36,744 bases of DNA. Source: Verrucomicrobiota bacterium (GTDB taxonomy: Bacteria > Verrucomicrobiota > Kiritimatiellia > JAKQHR01). The stretch is from the NCBI GenBank assembly GCA_029557905.1, contig JAKQHR010000032.1:1-36744 (forward strand). The letters are read 5' to 3'. The notes beneath the pieces were generated by a model that saw nothing but the letters and a program-made list of their open reading frames with translations, had not been told where the DNA came from and made no database searches. The number at the start of each line of letters is the position of its first letter. Within the stretch, counting starts at the first letter, position 1. The position numbers and the translations under genes are program-made. Below, piece after piece: positions 36,299 to 36,744 of this stretch.

Positions 36299-36313
36299 GC
36301 AGGATTTGATGAT

Positions 36314-36744
36314 ATGGCGTATGAAGTTCTAGCGCGGAAATGGCGTCCGCAGCAGTTTGACGATGTGGTCGGTCAGCGGCACGTGACCGATACACTCAAG
36401 AACGCCATCAAAACCGGCCGCATTGCGCATGCCTATCTTTTTGTCGGGCCGCGCGGCATTGGCAAGACCACCAGCGCGCGCATCTTTGCCAAGGCGCTGA
36501 ACTGCGAAAAGGGCCCCACCGCCACGCCCTGCGACAAGTGCGATTCCTGCAGGGAGATCATGTCCGGCCGCAGCCTCGATGTGATCGAAATTGACGGCGC
36601 CTCCAACCGCGGCATTGAGCACATCCGCAACCTGCGGGAGAATGTCTGCTATGCCCCCGCGCGCGGACCGTACAAGATTTACATCATTGACGAAGTTCAC
36701 ATGCTCACATCGGAATCCTTCAACGCGCTGCTCAAGACGCTGGA
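36314..36744 (+). CDS. dnaX: DNA polymerase III subunit gamma/tau, C-terminus beyond window
   Basis: DnaX is the AAA+ clamp-loader motor of the replicative polymerase. The first 143 residues are visible: [20 protein letters not shown] at the start, Walker [11 protein letters not shown], a zinc-binding cysteine set ([18 protein letters not shown]), [16 protein letters not shown], and Walker [14 protein letters not shown] 36314 has AGGA 9 nt upstream. An ATG at 36309 is out of frame. It follows the SRP RNA, a frequent neighbour of dnaX in other bacteria. Whether a tau/gamma frameshift site exists cannot be judged here because the end is missing. Confidence 0.97.
   Translation, partial: MAYEVLARKWRPQQFDDVVGQRHVTDTLKNAIKTGRIAHAYLFVGPRGIGKTTSARIFAKALNCEKGPTATPCDKCDSCREIMSGRSLDVIEIDGASNRGIEHIRNLRENVCYAPARGPYKIYIIDEVHMLTSESFNALLKTL

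Overview
The window reads as a contiguous chromosomal segment from a Gram-negative bacterium, most likely of the Verrucomicrobiota/Kiritimatiellota/Lentisphaerota side of the PVC superphylum. This assignment is an inference. It rests on a lipopolysaccharide Kdo transferase (waaA), a ddl-ftsQ-ftsA-ftsZ tail of the division cluster with an unusual FtsZ, a secreted protein joining GANxGWI repeats to a calcium-binding thrombospondin-type-3 stretch, large TPR proteins in an ExbB/ExbD operon, and an excisionase-HTH/EIIA fusion. The sequence is moderately GC-rich. Genes are tightly packed, often with 4-bp ATGA or GTGA overlaps. No insertion sequence, prophage or CRISPR array was seen.

Layout. At 1-1922 (minus) lies a nifU-nifS iron-sulfur assembly pair, with nifS cut by the window edge. 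At 2013-9420 (plus) a clear sigma70-type promoter drives a run of overlapping genes: two exported TPR proteins, ExbB, two ExbD, a membrane-anchored von Willebrand A protein, a DEDDy 3'-5' exonuclease and a tiny LapA-like membrane protein. At 9436-14449 there are a left-handed beta-helix GlmU-related protein, gatB, a XerC/D recombinase and waaA. At 14515-15381 is the GANxGWI/TSP3 surface protein. A striking helically phased A-tract array (15381-15497) follows, then a promoter and pgi. lipA, a GT2 glycosyltransferase, pcm and a small-multidrug-export family protein come next. An uncharacterised gene leads into ddl-ftsQ-ftsA-ftsZ (20233-25273).

On the minus strand at 25274-28917 a lipoprotein, a VanZ-like protein, ligA and a metallo-beta-lactamase-fold hydrolase form an overlapping operon. 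Divergent from it is a cyclic-nucleotide-binding/rhodanese fusion with a palindrome just upstream, then a Na/Pi cotransporter fused to PhoU whose leader contains two hairpins. Three 31-bp-spaced copies of a TTCCAATGATTGGAA-type palindrome sit directly before yggS-proC. An AsmA-like protein, a tRNA-Thr(CGU) with its own promoter, an HTH-EIIA protein, surE (minus), a long-form SRP RNA and the start of dnaX finish the window.

The most interesting non-coding signals are the 31-bp palindrome triplet, the phased A-tracts, the operator-like palindrome at 29019 and the hairpin over the Na/Pi cotransporter ribosome binding site. The most interesting protein signals are the FtsZ T7-loop substitution (Asn to Arg) and an ExbB/ExbD motor operon that carries a vWA protein where a TonB/TolA-type partner might be expected.
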